Of a stretch of DNA of 64,000 nucleotides, positions 8,167 through 17,266 are shown piece by piece. Within the stretch, counting starts at the first letter, position 1; every line of letters begins with the position of its first letter. Made by a program: the position numbers and the translations under genes. This stretch comes from Pseudomonas sp. B21-040 (lineage in GTDB: Bacteria; Pseudomonadota; Gammaproteobacteria; Pseudomonadales; Pseudomonadaceae), in NCBI RefSeq assembly GCF_024748695.1, contig NZ_CP087176.1, positions 1,295,501-1,359,500 on the forward strand. The letters are read 5' to 3'. The notes under the pieces are model-generated. The model was not told where the DNA came from. It was given only the letters and a program-made list of their open reading frames with translations, and did no database searches.

Positions 8167-10311
8167 ATGATCAGCACCGAACTCAAAACCACGATCCAGG
8201 GCGCCTACTCGCGTTTTCTCGAAGCCAAGAGCCTCAAGCCGCGCTACGGTCAACGCCTGATGATCGCCGAAATTGCCAAGGTCCTCGGGGACATCGACAC
8301 CGATGACGAAGGCCGGCGCAGTGGCGACCCCGCGATTGTCGCGGTGGAAGCCGGCACCGGTACCGGCAAAACCGTGGCCTACAGCCTGGCGGCGATCCCT
8401 ACCGCCAAGGCTGCCGGCAAACGCCTGGTGATCGCCACGGCCACCGTGGCCCTGCAAGAGCAGATCGTCTACAAGGATCTACCCGACCTGATGCGCAATA
8501 GCGGGCTGAATTTCAGCTTCGCATTGGCCAAGGGACGTGGGCGCTATATGTGCCTGTCCAAGCTCGACATGTTGCTGCAAGAAGGTCACGCGCAAACCGC
8601 TACCGCGCAGTTGTTCGAAGAAGAAGGCTTCAAGATCGAGGTCGACGAGGCCAGTCAGAAGCTGTTCACCAGCATGATCGAAAAACTCGCCGGCAATAAA
8701 TGGGATGGTGACCGCGACAGTTGGTCCACCGCCCTGGAAGATGCCGACTGGGCGCGCTTGACCACCGATCATAGCCAATGCACCAACCGTCATTGCCCGA
8801 ACTTCGGCCAGTGCGCCTTCTACAAGGCCCGCGAAGGCATGGGCAAGGTTGACGTCATCGTGACCAACCACGACATGGTGCTGGCTGACCTGGCCCTGGG
8901 CGGTGGTGCGGTGCTTCCCGACCCACGAGACACCCTCTACGTCTTCGACGAAGGTCATCACCTGCCGGACAAGGCCATCGGCCACTTCGCCCATTACACG
9001 CGCCTGCGCTCCACGGCCGACTGGCTGGAAACCACCGCCAAAAACCTCACCAAACTGCTGGCCCAGCACCCGCTGCCGGGCGACTTGGGCAAGCTGATCG
9101 AACAAGTGCCGGAACTGGCCCGCGAGATCAAGACCCAACAGCAGTTCATGTTCAGCGCGTGTGAACAGATTGCCGATTTCAAGCCGGGCGAAGACGTCGA
9201 AGGCCGGGAACGGCCGCGTCACCGCTTCGTCGGCGGGGTGGTTCCCGAGCACATGCGCGAGATGGGCATCGAGTTGAAGAAGGGCTTTGCCCGCCTGACC
9301 GACCTGTTCACCCGGCTCACCGAGTTGCTCAAGGAAGGCATGGACGGCGAGGTCAACATCGGCATCGCCAGTAATCAGGCCGAAGAGTGGTATCCACTGT
9401 TCGGCAGCTTGTTGTCGCGCTCCTCGGGCAATTGGGAATTGTGGGTCGCGTTCACCGCCGAAGACCCGGAAGACAATCCGCCCATGGCGCGTTGGCTGAC
9501 GCTGGCCGAAAGCGGTTCGCTGTTTGACATCGAGGTCAATGCCAGCCCGATCCTTGCGGCGGAAATGCTCCGGCGCAACCTGTGGAACGTGGCTTACGGC
9601 GCGTTGGTGACCTCGGCGACGTTGACTGCGCTCGGCACGTTCGACCGTTTCCGCATGCGCGCCGGCCTGCCTAAAAAAGCCGTGACCGCCGTGGTCCCGA
9701 GCCCGTTCCACCATGCCGATGCCGGCGTGCTGCGGGTGCCGGACCTGAAAGCCGATCCACGGGATGCGCCAGCCCACACGGCGGCGATCATTCGCGATTT
9801 GCCGGACCTGGTTGAAGGCTCGCGAGGCACGCTGGTGCTGTTCTCCTCACGCAAACAGATGCAGGACGTGTTCGACGGCCTCGACCGCGACTGGCGCAAG
9901 CAAGTGTTCATTCAAGGCAACCTGTCGAAGCAGGAAACGTTGAACAAGCACAAGGCGCGTGTCGATGGCGGGGATTCCAGTGTGCTGTTCGGCCTCGCGA
10001 GTTTTGCAGAAGGCGTCGACTTGCCCGGTGCTTACTGCGAGCACGTGGTAATTGCGAAGATTCCGTTCTCGGTGCCGGACGATCCCGTCGAAGCGGCGTT
10101 GGCGGAATGGATCGAAGCGCGAGGCGGCAATCCGTTCATGGAAATCTCCGTGCCGGATGCCTCGTTGAAACTGGTCCAGGCCTGCGGTCGTTTGCTGCGT
10201 ACCGAGGAAGACCGCGGCACCATCACCTTGCTCGACCGGCGTCTGGTCACCCAGCGTTATGGCAAAGCCATCCTCAATGCGTTGCCACCCTTCCGCCGCG
10301 AAATTTCCTGA
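8167..10311 (+). CDS. dinG: ATP-dependent DNA helicase DinG
   Basis: A 714-residue superfamily 2 helicase of the XPD/DinG type, which unwinds DNA and R-loops 5' to 3'. Walker A is EAGTGTGKT near residue 61, Walker B DEGHH near residue 260, and the C-terminal motifs EGVDLPG (about 614) and QACGRLLR (about 671) are intact. Cysteines at MCLSK, CTNRHC and FGQCAF fit the four-Cys iron-sulfur cluster of the family. Length is normal. It is divergent from the CopD-type gene and is not in an operon. I saw no convincing LexA box in the 99-nt upstream gap. Confidence 0.95.
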   Translation: MISTELKTTIQGAYSRFLEAKSLKPRYGQRLMIAEIAKVLGDIDTDDEGRRSGDPAIVAVEAGTGTGKTVAYSLAAIPTAKAAGKRLVIATATVALQEQIVYKDLPDLMRNSGLNFSFALAKGRGRYMCLSKLDMLLQEGHAQTATAQLFEEEGFKIEVDEASQKLFTSMIEKLAGNKWDGDRDSWSTALEDADWARLTTDHSQCTNRHCPNFGQCAFYKAREGMGKVDVIVTNHDMVLADLALGGGAVLPDPRDTLYVFDEGHHLPDKAIGHFAHYTRLRSTADWLETTAKNLTKLLAQHPLPGDLGKLIEQVPELAREIKTQQQFMFSACEQIADFKPGEDVEGRERPRHRFVGGVVPEHMREMGIELKKGFARLTDLFTRLTELLKEGMDGEVNIGIASNQAEEWYPLFGSLLSRSSGNWELWVAFTAEDPEDNPPMARWLTLAESGSLFDIEVNASPILAAEMLRRNLWNVAYGALVTSATLTALGTFDRFRMRAGLPKKAVTAVVPSPFHHADAGVLRVPDLKADPRDAPAHTAAIIRDLPDLVEGSRGTLVLFSSRKQMQDVFDGLDRDWRKQVFIQGNLSKQETLNKHKARVDGGDSSVLFGLASFAEGVDLPGAYCEHVVIAKIPFSVPDDPVEAALAEWIEARGGNPFMEISVPDASLKLVQACGRLLRTEEDRGTITLLDRRLVTQRYGKAILNALPPFRREIS

Positions 10312-10407
10312 TACACCGGTGGGCACATTTGCTCGCCGCGTTGTCTATCTCTCTGCCATCGCTTTTCCATTGGCCCATTGAAGGTCGTTAGGGAGAACCA
10401 CGTTCCT

Positions 10408-12894
10408 ATGATTCGCCGTTCGTTACCCGCTGTATTTGCCCTGATGTTCGCAGCCCCTTTGCTGGCGGCCCCTGCTGGCCAGCAGACGCTATTCAACTTT
10501 GTCCGCCCTGCCGACGTGGTCCAGGTGGCGACTCAGGATGCCAGCCTGCCGCAATCCAATGCGGAGCAAACAGCCGAAGGCGAAGTGTTGCGCCGGGTCA
10601 CGTTCAACCCGGTGGCTCAGCCGAGTTTGCGCTTGACCCCGCAAACGGGGGCCTGGGACTGGTCGCAGTCGGGCGTCATGAGCCTGCGGATTCAGAGCGC
10701 GATGGACTGGGCCGTGACCCTGTACGTGAAAATCCAGAGCAATGACGGCAAGACACTGTTCAGTCGTGTCGATTTGCCGGCGGGCCCTGCGCAGACCTTG
10801 CTGGTGCCGCTGGTGGCAAGCTCCCCCTTGAGTCAGGGCATGAAAGCCGGGCCGCCGATGCCGATGACGGTCGACGGGCAGCGCATTTTGTTGGCCAGCA
10901 GCGCCGGTGACCTGGATCGCAGCCAAGTGGTGTCGGTGACCTTGTCGATGGATCAACCGAAAGTGGCGCAGAACATCTTGCTGGAACGTTTTGGTGTGCA
11001 AGACGGAGAGGCTGTGACACGGGCCGTTTATGGCGGACTGGTGGATGCTTACGGCCAGTCGACACGGGCCAAATGGCCAGAAAAGGTCAGCAGCGATGAG
11101 CAACTGAAAAGCGCCGCCGCCAAGGAACAGCAACAACTGAAAACCTGGCTGGCCGAGCGCGAAAAATCTTCCCTGGATACGTTTGGTGGCTGGACCAAAG
11201 GCCCGACGTTCAAGGCCAGCGGTTTTTTTCGAACCGAAAAGCGTGACGGTCGCTGGTACCTGGTGACCCCGCAAGGGCACCCGTTCTATTCACTTGGGGT
11301 CAATACCGTTGCCCCGGACGTCAACCAGACTTACGTCGCCGGCCGGGAGTGGATGTTCGAGTCCCTGCCAAAACCCGACGAGCCGTTGGCCAGCCACTTT
11401 GGCGAAGGCGATAACCGTGGCGGCAACGGCGCCGATCAGGGTCGTGGCTACAACGCCGGCCAGTGGTACGACTTTTATGGTGCCAACCTGCAACGTCTGT
11501 ACGGCGCACCTTGCGCACAGGGCAGCGACACCAAGGCAGGTGTCGCGCAAGCGGCCAAGGCTGACGCGGTAGAAGCCACGTCCGACAGAGCTGCCGAGCA
11601 ACCCGTCGTGCCTTCGACGGCCGAGTCCGGTGTCGCCGAAGCCGTCAAGGCCGACGCTGTTGATGCGTCCGCCGCAAAAGCGATTGAGCAGAAACCTGCC
11701 GAACCCTGCAAAGCGCTGGTTGATGAACAACGCTGGGCCAGTCACACGCTTGATCGCCTGCAAGCCTGGGGCTTCAACACCGTCGGCAACTGGAGCGCCC
11801 CGGCGCTGGCCAACGCCGACCGCGTGGCGTACACCTTGCCGCTGTCGATCGTCGGCGATTACGCCAGTATCAGTACCGGCACCGACTGGTGGGGCGGCAT
11901 GCCCGACCCGTTCGACCCGCGTTTTGCCATGGCCACCGAGCGCGCCGTGGCCATTGCTGCCCGCGACCATCGCGACGATCCATGGCTGATCGGCTACTAC
12001 GCCGACAATGAACTGGCCTGGGCTGGTCCTGGTGACGATCCAAAAGCCCGTTACGCCTTGGCCTATGGCACCTTGAAAATGACCACCGACGTGCCGGCCA
12101 AACGCGCGTTTCTCAAGCAACTGCGCGACAAGTATCGCAATCAGGCCGGTCTGTCCAAAGCCTGGGGCATTGACTTGCCGGCCTGGGAATTGATGGAAGA
12201 CCCAGGCTTCGTGCCACCGCTGCCGAGCGCCGAACACCCGGAAATCGAGGCCGACTTCAAATACTTCCAGAAAGTTTTTGCGGATACCTACTTCAAGACC
12301 CTCTCCGACTCGCTCAAATGGCACGCGCCGAACCAGCTGTTGCTGGGCGGTCGTTTCGCCGTCAGCACCCCGGAAGCCGTGGAGTCCTGCGCACAGTATT
12401 GCGATGTGCTGAGCTTCAACATGTACACCCTGCAACCGCAGGACGGTTATGACTTCGCCAAACTGCGCAGTCTGGACAAACCGGTGTTGATCACCGAGTT
12501 CAACGTGGGCTCGGCGGATCGCGGCCCGTTCTGGGGCGGCGTGACGCCATTGGCCAAGGAAGAAGACCGTGGGCCGGCCTACGCGAACTTCCTGAAACAG
12601 GCGTTGAGCGAACCGTCGATTGTCGGCGTGCACTGGTTCCAGTTCCTCGACCAACCGGTGACCGGGCGTTTGCTGGATGGCGAAAATGGTCACTTCGGGC
12701 TGGTGGGTATCACCGATCTGCCGTTCCAGGGTTTTGTCGAATCGGTGCGCAAGAGCAACCTGGCGACGGTGGATCAATTGGGCAAAGCGGCCGAGGCAGA
12801 CAAAGCCAGCCACGATGCTGAAGGCGGCAGAAAGGCCGAGGCCGGCAAAGGCCCGGGCAAGGGCGCCGGTGGGCATTCCGGACAAGGTCACTGA
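10408..12894 (+). CDS. GH-A clan glycoside hydrolase, beta-agarase-like, secreted
   Basis: An 828-residue secreted protein with a signal peptide ending near LLAAPAG. The N-terminal third (to about residue 240) is a beta-sandwich like the carbohydrate-binding part of GH50-type agarases. The rest is a (beta/alpha)8 barrel with the GH-A clan pair: acid/base Glu535 in ADNELAWAG and nucleophile Glu697 in ITEFNVGS. Residues about 372-432 are an Ala-rich insert with an internal repeat (GVAQAAKADAVEAT and GVAEAVKADAVDAS) inside the barrel. The C-terminal 50 residues are Lys/Gly-rich and disordered. Many pseudomonads carry this gene annotated as agarase; an endogenous or environmental polysaccharide could be the real target. 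Confidence 0.78.
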   Translation: MIRRSLPAVFALMFAAPLLAAPAGQQTLFNFVRPADVVQVATQDASLPQSNAEQTAEGEVLRRVTFNPVAQPSLRLTPQTGAWDWSQSGVMSLRIQSAMDWAVTLYVKIQSNDGKTLFSRVDLPAGPAQTLLVPLVASSPLSQGMKAGPPMPMTVDGQRILLASSAGDLDRSQVVSVTLSMDQPKVAQNILLERFGVQDGEAVTRAVYGGLVDAYGQSTRAKWPEKVSSDEQLKSAAAKEQQQLKTWLAEREKSSLDTFGGWTKGPTFKASGFFRTEKRDGRWYLVTPQGHPFYSLGVNTVAPDVNQTYVAGREWMFESLPKPDEPLASHFGEGDNRGGNGADQGRGYNAGQWYDFYGANLQRLYGAPCAQGSDTKAGVAQAAKADAVEATSDRAAEQPVVPSTAESGVAEAVKADAVDASAAKAIEQKPAEPCKALVDEQRWASHTLDRLQAWGFNTVGNWSAPALANADRVAYTLPLSIVGDYASISTGTDWWGGMPDPFDPRFAMATERAVAIAARDHRDDPWLIGYYADNELAWAGPGDDPKARYALAYGTLKMTTDVPAKRAFLKQLRDKYRNQAGLSKAWGIDLPAWELMEDPGFVPPLPSAEHPEIEADFKYFQKVFADTYFKTLSDSLKWHAPNQLLLGGRFAVSTPEAVESCAQYCDVLSFNMYTLQPQDGYDFAKLRSLDKPVLITEFNVGSADRGPFWGGVTPLAKEEDRGPAYANFLKQALSEPSIVGVHWFQFLDQPVTGRLLDGENGHFGLVGITDLPFQGFVESVRKSNLATVDQLGKAAEADKASHDAEGGRKAEAGKGPGKGAGGHSGQGH

Positions 12895-13007
12895 GGCTTC
12901 CTGTGGGGAGTCATTTCAATAGGTAACCGCCCAGCCCAACACTGTTCCCAAAACGGCTAATGGCTGGAACAATGCGGGCCACTTTGTATAGCGAATATCC
13001 GGGAGCA

Positions 13008-14159
13008 ATGCGGGTGCAGATTCAGGGTCATTACGAGCTCAAGTTCGAAGCAGTGCGCGAAGCGTTCGCGGCGCTGTTCGACGATCCTCAGGAACGTGGC
13101 GCAGCCTTGTGCATCCAGGTCGGCGGTGAAACCGTCCTCGACCTCTGGTCCGGTACCGCCGACAAGGATGGCAGCGAAGCCTGGCACAGCGACACCATCG
13201 CCAACCTGTTCTCCTGCACCAAGACCTTCACCGCCGTCACGGCCCTGCAGTTGGTGGCCGAAGGCAAGCTGCAACTGGACGCCCCGGTTGCGCGTTACTG
13301 GCCTGAATTTGCTGCGGCCGGCAAAGAATCCGTAACCCTGCGTCAATTGCTCTGCCATCAAGCCGGCTTGCCAGCGTTACGTGAATTGCTGCCCCCGGAA
13401 GCCCTTTACGACTGGCAAACCATGGTCGATGCCCTGGCGGCCGAAGCCCCTTGGTGGACGCCGGGCCAAGGCCACGGATACGCCGCGATCACTTACGGCT
13501 GGCTGGTCGGCGAGTTGCTGCGACGTGCCGACGGTCGTGGGCCGGGCGAGTCCATCGTGGCGCGTGTGGCCAAGCCTTTGGGACTGGATTTCCATGTCGG
13601 CCTGGCCGATGAAGAATTCCACCGCGTGGCGCATATCGCCCGAGGCAAGGGGAACGTCGGCGACGCCGCTGCCCAACGCCTGCTGCAAGTGACCCTGCGC
13701 GAGCCGACAGCCATGACCACGCGTGCCTTCATCAACCCGCCGTCGATCATGACCAGCACCAACAAGCCCGAGTGGCGGCGCATGCAGCAACCTGCCGCCA
13801 ACGGTCACGGCAACGCTCGTAGCCTGGCAGGTTTCTACGCCGGCCTGCTCGACGGCAGTCTGCTGGAAAGCGAAATGCTCGAGGAGCTGACCCGCGAACA
13901 CAGCCTTGGCGAAGACAAGACTTTATTGACCCGGACCCGCTTCGGTCTGGGGTGCATGCTCGATCAACCGGACGTACCTAACGCGACTTACGGCCTCGGC
14001 CCGCGCGCGTTCGGGCATCCGGGCGCTGGCGGCTCCATCGGCTTTGCCGACCCGGAATACGATGTGGCCTTCGGCTTTGTGACAAATACCCTGGGGCCGT
14101 ACGTCTTGATGGATCCACGCGCGCAAAAGCTTGCGCGAGTATTGGCCACTTGTCTGTAA
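13008..14159 (+). CDS. Serine hydrolase, beta-lactamase / EstB-type esterase family
   Basis: A 383-residue protein with the class C beta-lactamase fold. Ser69 and Lys72 sit in FSCTK (SxxK), Tyr158 in YAAITYG fits the second motif, and HPGAGGS near the C-terminus replaces the KTG motif, as in EstB-like carboxylesterases. There is no signal peptide, so a cytoplasmic esterase is more likely than a beta-lactamase. I chose ATG 13008 because similarity to the family begins there; GGAG is only 2 nt before it, so the ATG at 12972 or 12960 remains possible. Confidence 0.83.
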   Translation: MRVQIQGHYELKFEAVREAFAALFDDPQERGAALCIQVGGETVLDLWSGTADKDGSEAWHSDTIANLFSCTKTFTAVTALQLVAEGKLQLDAPVARYWPEFAAAGKESVTLRQLLCHQAGLPALRELLPPEALYDWQTMVDALAAEAPWWTPGQGHGYAAITYGWLVGELLRRADGRGPGESIVARVAKPLGLDFHVGLADEEFHRVAHIARGKGNVGDAAAQRLLQVTLREPTAMTTRAFINPPSIMTSTNKPEWRRMQQPAANGHGNARSLAGFYAGLLDGSLLESEMLEELTREHSLGEDKTLLTRTRFGLGCMLDQPDVPNATYGLGPRAFGHPGAGGSIGFADPEYDVAFGFVTNTLGPYVLMDPRAQKLARVLATCL

Positions 14160-14273
14160 AACCCGCTCGAGGGTTCCGCAACCGGAACCCGACAGTGTTT
14201 TCGGCTTCAAAGCGTCAGTTTGTGCAGGCCGGTTCGGTCTGACTTTTCATTACTTCATATTTGTGGATATCCA

Positions 14274-15368
14274 ATGTCATCCAAACAAACCCTCGCCCTG
14301 GCCCTGTGCTTTGCTATCACCGGTTGTGCACAGACACCAAAAAGTGATTCCGATGGCGGTAGCTGGTGGTCGTTCGGCTCCTCCGACAAAGTCGCCGCTA
14401 AAGAACCGACTCCGGCTCCAGTCCCACTCAAACCTGCTGCCACGGCCCCGGTTGCCAAAGCCGAAAGCACCAGCCCTTGGTACTGGCCGTTCGGTTCCGA
14501 TGACGCTGTCGACAAGGCTGCTGTAAAGCCGGAAGTGAAACCTGAAGCCAAACCGACCCAGGTGGCCAAGGCTGAGACGGGTAACAGTTGGTGGTGGCCG
14601 TTCGGTGGTAAGGAGCAGAGCGGCGCCAAAGCCGTACCGATGCCAGACCCTAAAGTCACCCAGGCCTGGCTCGACGATTACGAGCCGCGCCTGCGTGAAG
14701 CGATCAAGGACAGCAACCTGAAACTTGAACGCCGTGAAAACGTGTTGGTGGTGATCGCGCCGGTAGAAGGCTCCTTCAACCCGGACCGTCCTGCCATGCT
14801 GCTGCCGGTCACCCTCGGCCCGTTCACGCGTGTTGCGAAAATCCTCGAGGTCGACCCAAAAACTGCCGTGCTGGTACTCGGTCACAGTGATACGTCGGGT
14901 GCTGCACCGGCCAACGTGAAACTGAGCCAGGAGCGTGCACAAGCGGTAGCCGCGATTTTCCGTCTCAGCGGTTTGCAGCGTGATCGCCTGATGCTGCGCG
15001 GCATGGGCGGTGAAGCCCCGCGTGCCGCCAACGACAGCGTCGAAGGCCGTGCCTTGAATCGTCGCGTGGAATTGCTGGTGACCCCGCAAAACACCATGGT
15101 GGCGCTGTTGAGCAAGTACAACATGCCGGCCCCTGCGCCAGTGACCATGATCGCGGCCAAGGACATCAAGCCTGTGGCCACACCGGTCACTCCTGCGCCA
15201 GCCGCGAAAAAAGCGACTGTGCCTGCCACTAAAAAGGCTCCGGCCCATAAAGCCACTGCCAAGAAAGCGCCAGCTAAAACCGCAACGCCGGCGAAGAAAA
15301 CGACACCGGCCAAAGCAGCTGCCGACACCAAGAAAGTCGCCGTCACCGCAGACGCCACTAAAAAGTGA
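14274..15368 (+). CDS. OmpA family lipoprotein with Trp-rich repeats and histone-H1-like tail
   Basis: A 364-residue protein in four parts. The signal peptide ends in the lipobox AITGCAQ. Then come three Trp-rich repeats about 38 residues apart (SWWSFGSSD near 30, SPWYWPFGSDD near 67, SWWWPFGGKE near 105) separated by Ala/Pro/Lys linkers. An OmpA-like domain spans about 135-275, with GHSDTSGAAPANVKLS and NRRVELLV. The last 60 residues are Lys/Ala/Pro-rich (KKAPAHKATAKKAPAK), like the AlgP and histone H1 tails. The tail is unusual for an envelope protein. RBS is weak (GTGGAT). pdxH follows 24 nt later and may be cotranscribed. Confidence 0.85.
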   Translation: MSSKQTLALALCFAITGCAQTPKSDSDGGSWWSFGSSDKVAAKEPTPAPVPLKPAATAPVAKAESTSPWYWPFGSDDAVDKAAVKPEVKPEAKPTQVAKAETGNSWWWPFGGKEQSGAKAVPMPDPKVTQAWLDDYEPRLREAIKDSNLKLERRENVLVVIAPVEGSFNPDRPAMLLPVTLGPFTRVAKILEVDPKTAVLVLGHSDTSGAAPANVKLSQERAQAVAAIFRLSGLQRDRLMLRGMGGEAPRAANDSVEGRALNRRVELLVTPQNTMVALLSKYNMPAPAPVTMIAAKDIKPVATPVTPAPAAKKATVPATKKAPAHKATAKKAPAKTATPAKKTTPAKAAADTKKVAVTADATKK

Positions 15369-15392
15369 TTCGTTAACCAAAAGGAATGCGCC

Positions 15393-16040
15393 ATGACCCA
15401 GCGCCTGGCTGATATGCGTCGTGACTACACCCGTGATGGCCTGACCGAGGCTCAAGCACCGGCAGAGCCGTTCGGGCTGTTCCACCAATGGTTTGCCGAT
15501 GCGGTGAAAACCGAGCAGGTGCCGGTGGAGGCGAACGCCATGACCTTGGCGACCGTCGATCAGGACGGTCGGCCACATTGCCGCATTCTGTTGCTCAAAG
15601 GCCTGGACGAGCAGGGCTTTACGTTCTTCACCAACTACGAAAGTGCCAAGGGTCAGCATCTGGCGGCGAATCCGTTCGCGGCCATGACCTTTTTCTGGCC
15701 GGCCCTGGAGCGCCAGGTGCGTATCGAAGGTCGGGTGGTGAAGGTTTCGCCTGAAGAGTCTGATGCGTATTTCCAGGTTCGTCCGCTGGGCAGTCGGCTC
15801 GGTGCCTGGGCATCACCGCAGAGTCGGGTGATTGCTGATCGTGCGGAACTGGAGGCGCTGCTCAAGAACACCGAGCAACGTTTCAGCGACACGGCACCGC
15901 ATTGTCCGGATCACTGGGGTGGTTATCGCTTGCTGCCGGAGCGCATCGAGTTCTGGCAAGGCCGCGCAAGCCGTCTGCATGACCGCCTCAACTACCGCTT
16001 ACAGGGCGCCGACTGGATTCTTGAACGTCTGGCACCCTGA
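15393..16040 (+). CDS. pdxH: Pyridoxamine 5'-phosphate oxidase
   Basis: A 215-residue FMN enzyme that oxidises pyridoxine or pyridoxamine 5'-phosphate to pyridoxal 5'-phosphate in the cytoplasm. Length and motifs fit: [26 protein letters not shown], and the C-terminal RLHDRLNYR and WILERLAP typical of PdxH. AAGGAA lies 7 nt before the ATG. It starts 24 nt after the OmpA-type lipoprotein gene. Confidence 0.96.
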   Translation: MTQRLADMRRDYTRDGLTEAQAPAEPFGLFHQWFADAVKTEQVPVEANAMTLATVDQDGRPHCRILLLKGLDEQGFTFFTNYESAKGQHLAANPFAAMTFFWPALERQVRIEGRVVKVSPEESDAYFQVRPLGSRLGAWASPQSRVIADRAELEALLKNTEQRFSDTAPHCPDHWGGYRLLPERIEFWQGRASRLHDRLNYRLQGADWILERLAP

Positions 16041-16046
16041 AACAGT

Positions 16047-16283
16047 CTACCGATCGTGATAGCCTTCCGCAGCGGCCTCAAGCCACTGCGGCAGGTCCCG
16101 GCGCTTGATCTTCTGCGCCTGAGCGTTCGCCAGTTGCTGGAGCATGAAAGCTTTTTTCTGCTCGTCTTTACCCGCCAGGGCCAACGCCAGATCGCGGTCC
16201 ATCCAGCGCTTTATCCGCACGTACAACCACCAGTGGAAATACAGACCTGCGACGGTAGTGACGACGATGATGAAGTAATCCAT
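16047..16283 (-). CDS. Hypothetical small membrane-anchored protein
   Basis: A 78-residue protein with one N-terminal membrane segment (YFIIVVTTVAGLYFHWWLYV) and a charged, probably helical cytoplasmic part ending in WLEAAAEGYHDR. It converges on pdxH with a 6-nt gap between the stops. I do not recognise a domain. The pattern of hydrophobic anchor plus amphipathic helix and a clean start make it a believable gene. Confidence 0.6.
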   Translation of the reverse strand: MDYFIIVVTTVAGLYFHWWLYVRIKRWMDRDLALALAGKDEQKKAFMLQQLANAQAQKIKRRDLPQWLEAAAEGYHDR

Positions 16284-16451
16284 GACAATCCTTGGGGCAG
16301 CGGCGCAGATTCCGGATAATGCCGCTACTGTGTGGTGAGTTCGTGGTAGCGCCTGTACCGGGCCTGAATCAAACCATTTTTATCCGGGCGATGCCGTGAC
16401 AGGCGTCAAGCTGCGGAGTTTAATGAATACCTGTCTTTTGGAGTTGATGCT

Positions 16452-16916
16452 ATGCGTAAGTCTGTTTTGTTGGTTGCTTCCTTTTCCACGATGGCGATGT
16501 TACTCACTGGCTGCCAATCGAGCCTGACCGGTGACTCCTACTCCCGTGATGAAGCGCGTCGTGTTCAAACGATTCGCATGGGCACCATCGAAGCGCTGCG
16601 TCCGGTGAAAATCGAAGGCACCAAAACCCCGATCGGCGGCCTCGCCGGTGCAGCGGTCGGCGGCGTTGGCGGGAGCTCCATCGGTGGCGGCAAAGGCAGC
16701 ATCGTTGCTGCTGTTATCGGCGCAGTCGCCGGCGGCCTGGTGGGTTCGGCAGCTGAAGAAGGCCTGACTCGTACTCAAGGCGTAGAAATCACTGTTCGCG
16801 AAGACGACGGCAGCATGCGCGCCTATGTTCAGCAGGTTCAGGAGAATGAAGTATTCCGCGTAGGTGAGCGGGTACGGATTGCGACTGTTGACGGGACTAG
16901 CCGCGTTTCGCACTAA
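16452..16916 (+). CDS. Glycine-zipper 2TM lipoprotein (SlyB/PCP-like)
   Basis: A 154-residue outer-membrane lipoprotein. The signal peptide ends in the lipobox LLTGCQS. A glycine-zipper segment (about residues 56-100, with GGLAGAAVGGVGGSSIGGG and IGAVAGGLVGSAAEE) matches the 2TM glycine-zipper domain of SlyB. A beta-rich C-terminal part with ITVREDDGSMRAYVQ follows. Such proteins support outer-membrane integrity and, in enterics, are stress-induced. A strong terminator follows 20 nt after the stop, so it is monocistronic. Confidence 0.87.
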   Translation: MRKSVLLVASFSTMAMLLTGCQSSLTGDSYSRDEARRVQTIRMGTIEALRPVKIEGTKTPIGGLAGAAVGGVGGSSIGGGKGSIVAAVIGAVAGGLVGSAAEEGLTRTQGVEITVREDDGSMRAYVQQVQENEVFRVGERVRIATVDGTSRVSH

Positions 16917-16935
16917 GCAGGAACGGGTAAAAAAA

Positions 16936-16966
16936 ACCCCGATCAGGTGACTGGTCGGGGTTTTTT
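16936..16966 (+). terminator. Rho-independent terminator after the SlyB-like gene
   Basis: An 11-bp stem (ACCCCGATCAG with CTGGTCGGGGT, one G-U pair), loop GTGA, then six T. Six A before it also make it usable from the opposite strand, for the immunity gene at 17003. Confidence 0.92.
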
Positions 16967-17002
16967 GTGTCTGTGCTTCCCGCTGTGGCTGGTTCGATGC
17001 CA

Positions 17003-17251
17003 CTAGTCTTGGCTACAAAGTCCCATGTAGTACGTCAGGTCCTCTCGTAAGGGATCCCCCACCAAATTCATAATCACGCTGGCTTGATCGGGAGAGAGTG
17101 AGTGCTCACCCATAGGCACATCCCGCAAGGTTGACCAGCCCATGACTTTCAAAACTGCAGCCTCTAAGACTTGCGGCACATCCTTTTCATATTGCAACGA
17201 ATTGTCGGGATTCGGCTCCGGGAAAAATCCACTGATCGCGATAAATATCAT
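17003..17251 (-). CDS. Pyocin S6-family immunity protein
   Basis: An 82-residue acidic protein directly downstream of the E3-type toxin gene, 15 nt after its stop and on the same strand. This is the usual place for a bacteriocin immunity gene. The pattern (IAISGFFPE near the start, EKDVPQVLEAAVLKVMGW, SLSPDQ) resembles immunity proteins I associate with pyocin S6, an E3-type rRNA nuclease. It should bind and block the nuclease domain in producing cells. The assignment rests on position, size and charge plus remembered family patterns, not on a search. Confidence 0.72.
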   Translation of the reverse strand: MIFIAISGFFPEPNPDNSLQYEKDVPQVLEAAVLKVMGWSTLRDVPMGEHSLSPDQASVIMNLVGDPLREDLTYYMGLCSQD

Positions 17252-17266
17252 TCTTGTCCCTCATCA

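Noticed and set aside
13008..14159. Class C beta-lactamase (AmpC)
   Set aside because: No signal peptide and no KTG motif; HPGAGGS is the esterase-type replacement.
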